Source: Ignavibacteriota bacterium (GTDB lineage Bacteria; Bacteroidota; Ignavibacteria; Ignavibacteriales; Melioribacteraceae). Taken from it: a DNA stretch of 64,000 bases. How positions within the stretch are numbered: position 1 is the first letter of the stretch; each line of letters begins with the position of its first letter. Below the pieces are notes generated by a model. The model saw nothing but the letters and a program-made list of their open reading frames with translations, ran no database searches and was not told the DNA's origin. This document shows, one piece after another, positions 63,853 through 64,000 of the stretch. Position numbers and translations under genes: made by a program. Location of the stretch: assembly GCA_013112585.1 (NCBI GenBank), contig JABFGH010000004.1, forward strand, positions 124,001 through 188,000, in the 5' to 3' direction.

Positions 63853-63932
63853 TGTCATTGCGAATCCATCGGCTAACGATTGAAGCAATCTCTAACAACA
63901 GATTGCTTCGGTTAAAACTACTCCCGATGACA
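63853..63932. repeat. palindromic repeat (GTCATTGCGA family), second copy
   Basis: TGTCATTGCGA (63853-63863) pairs with the GATGACA end (63926-63932). An inner GAAGCAATCTC...GATTGCTTC hairpin is present. The flanking sequence to the window end has no gene. It is a relative of the element at 34483-34606. Confidence 0.7.
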
Positions 63933-64000
63933 GCAAATTGTTTCCATCAAAGGCTATTCGTAAACTCGATTAACTTCTGACTTCTGAATTCTGCCTTTTC

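Overview
The window is an AT-rich, densely coded chromosomal segment, best placed in the Ignavibacteria / Bacteroidota-Chlorobiota group. The strongest placement evidence is a type IX secretion C-terminal sorting domain with a QNYPNPFNP motif (36543-38075), combined with a complete-looking rod, ring, hook-junction and stator flagellar operon, which most Bacteroidota lack. Many signal peptides end in AQ, and start-codon use is relaxed (several TTG/GTG starts). The species is not identifiable from sequence reading alone.

Region 1 (1-19169, all + strand, nearly gapless) is a flagellar operon. In order it holds a 5'-truncated flhG, a small membrane protein, sigma-28 fliA, two HDOD proteins, a histidine-kinase-like protein that has lost its phospho-acceptor His, an unknown coiled-coil membrane protein, flgF/flgG, flgA, flgH, flgI, a flgJ fused to a lytic transglycosylase, flgN, flgK, flgL, a first motAB pair, fliW, csrA, a REC-Hpt protein, a second motAB pair, two response regulators (one with a DHp helix pair but no ATPase) and an unknown protein. 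Structural genes, two stator sets, CsrA/FliW translational control and an unusual kinase-poor set of phosphotransfer proteins are therefore co-transcribed.

Region 2 (19.3-30 kb) is signalling and miscellany: two PAS/GAF histidine kinases, a REC-kinase hybrid, a lipoprotein built of four carboxypeptidase-regulatory-like repeats, a small Cys-rich protein, a CHAD protein, a very lysine-rich histone-H1-like protein and a PLP aminotransferase.

Region 3 (30-36 kb) encodes a pyruvate dehydrogenase complex (aceE, aceF with two lipoyl domains, lpd), with a palindromic repeat between aceF and lpd.

Region 4 (36-43.7 kb) is repeat-rich. A T9SS-secreted beta-propeller gene lies between two near-identical direct repeats that even include the 3' end of a neighbouring outer-membrane gene. 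It is followed by an orphan response regulator, a HAD phosphatase, an isochorismatase-like hydrolase, an outer-membrane barrel and a 460-bp tandem duplication of multi-hairpin repeats.

Region 5 (43.7-61.1 kb) is envelope and phosphate chemistry. A minus-strand run has a HisC/CobD-like aminotransferase, a CDP-alcohol phosphotransferase and a LicC-like cytidylyltransferase (a plausible phospholipid headgroup pathway), then a porin, a CotH kinase-like lipoprotein and a PAP2 phosphatase. Beside these are an SdiA-regulated-like lipoprotein, an 872-aa protein joining a CotH/HipA-like kinase motif region to a BamA-type barrel, Ppk1, SixA, an HD-PycTM fusion, two outer-membrane proteins and a Nudix protein.

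Region 6 (61.1-63.7 kb, minus) is part of a cbb3-oxidase maturation cluster (ccoG, fixH/ccoH, a TauE/SafE-like membrane protein). The candidates for undescribed biology are the kinase-barrel fusion, the kinase-less flagellar phosphorelay, the HD-PycTM protein and the repeat families.
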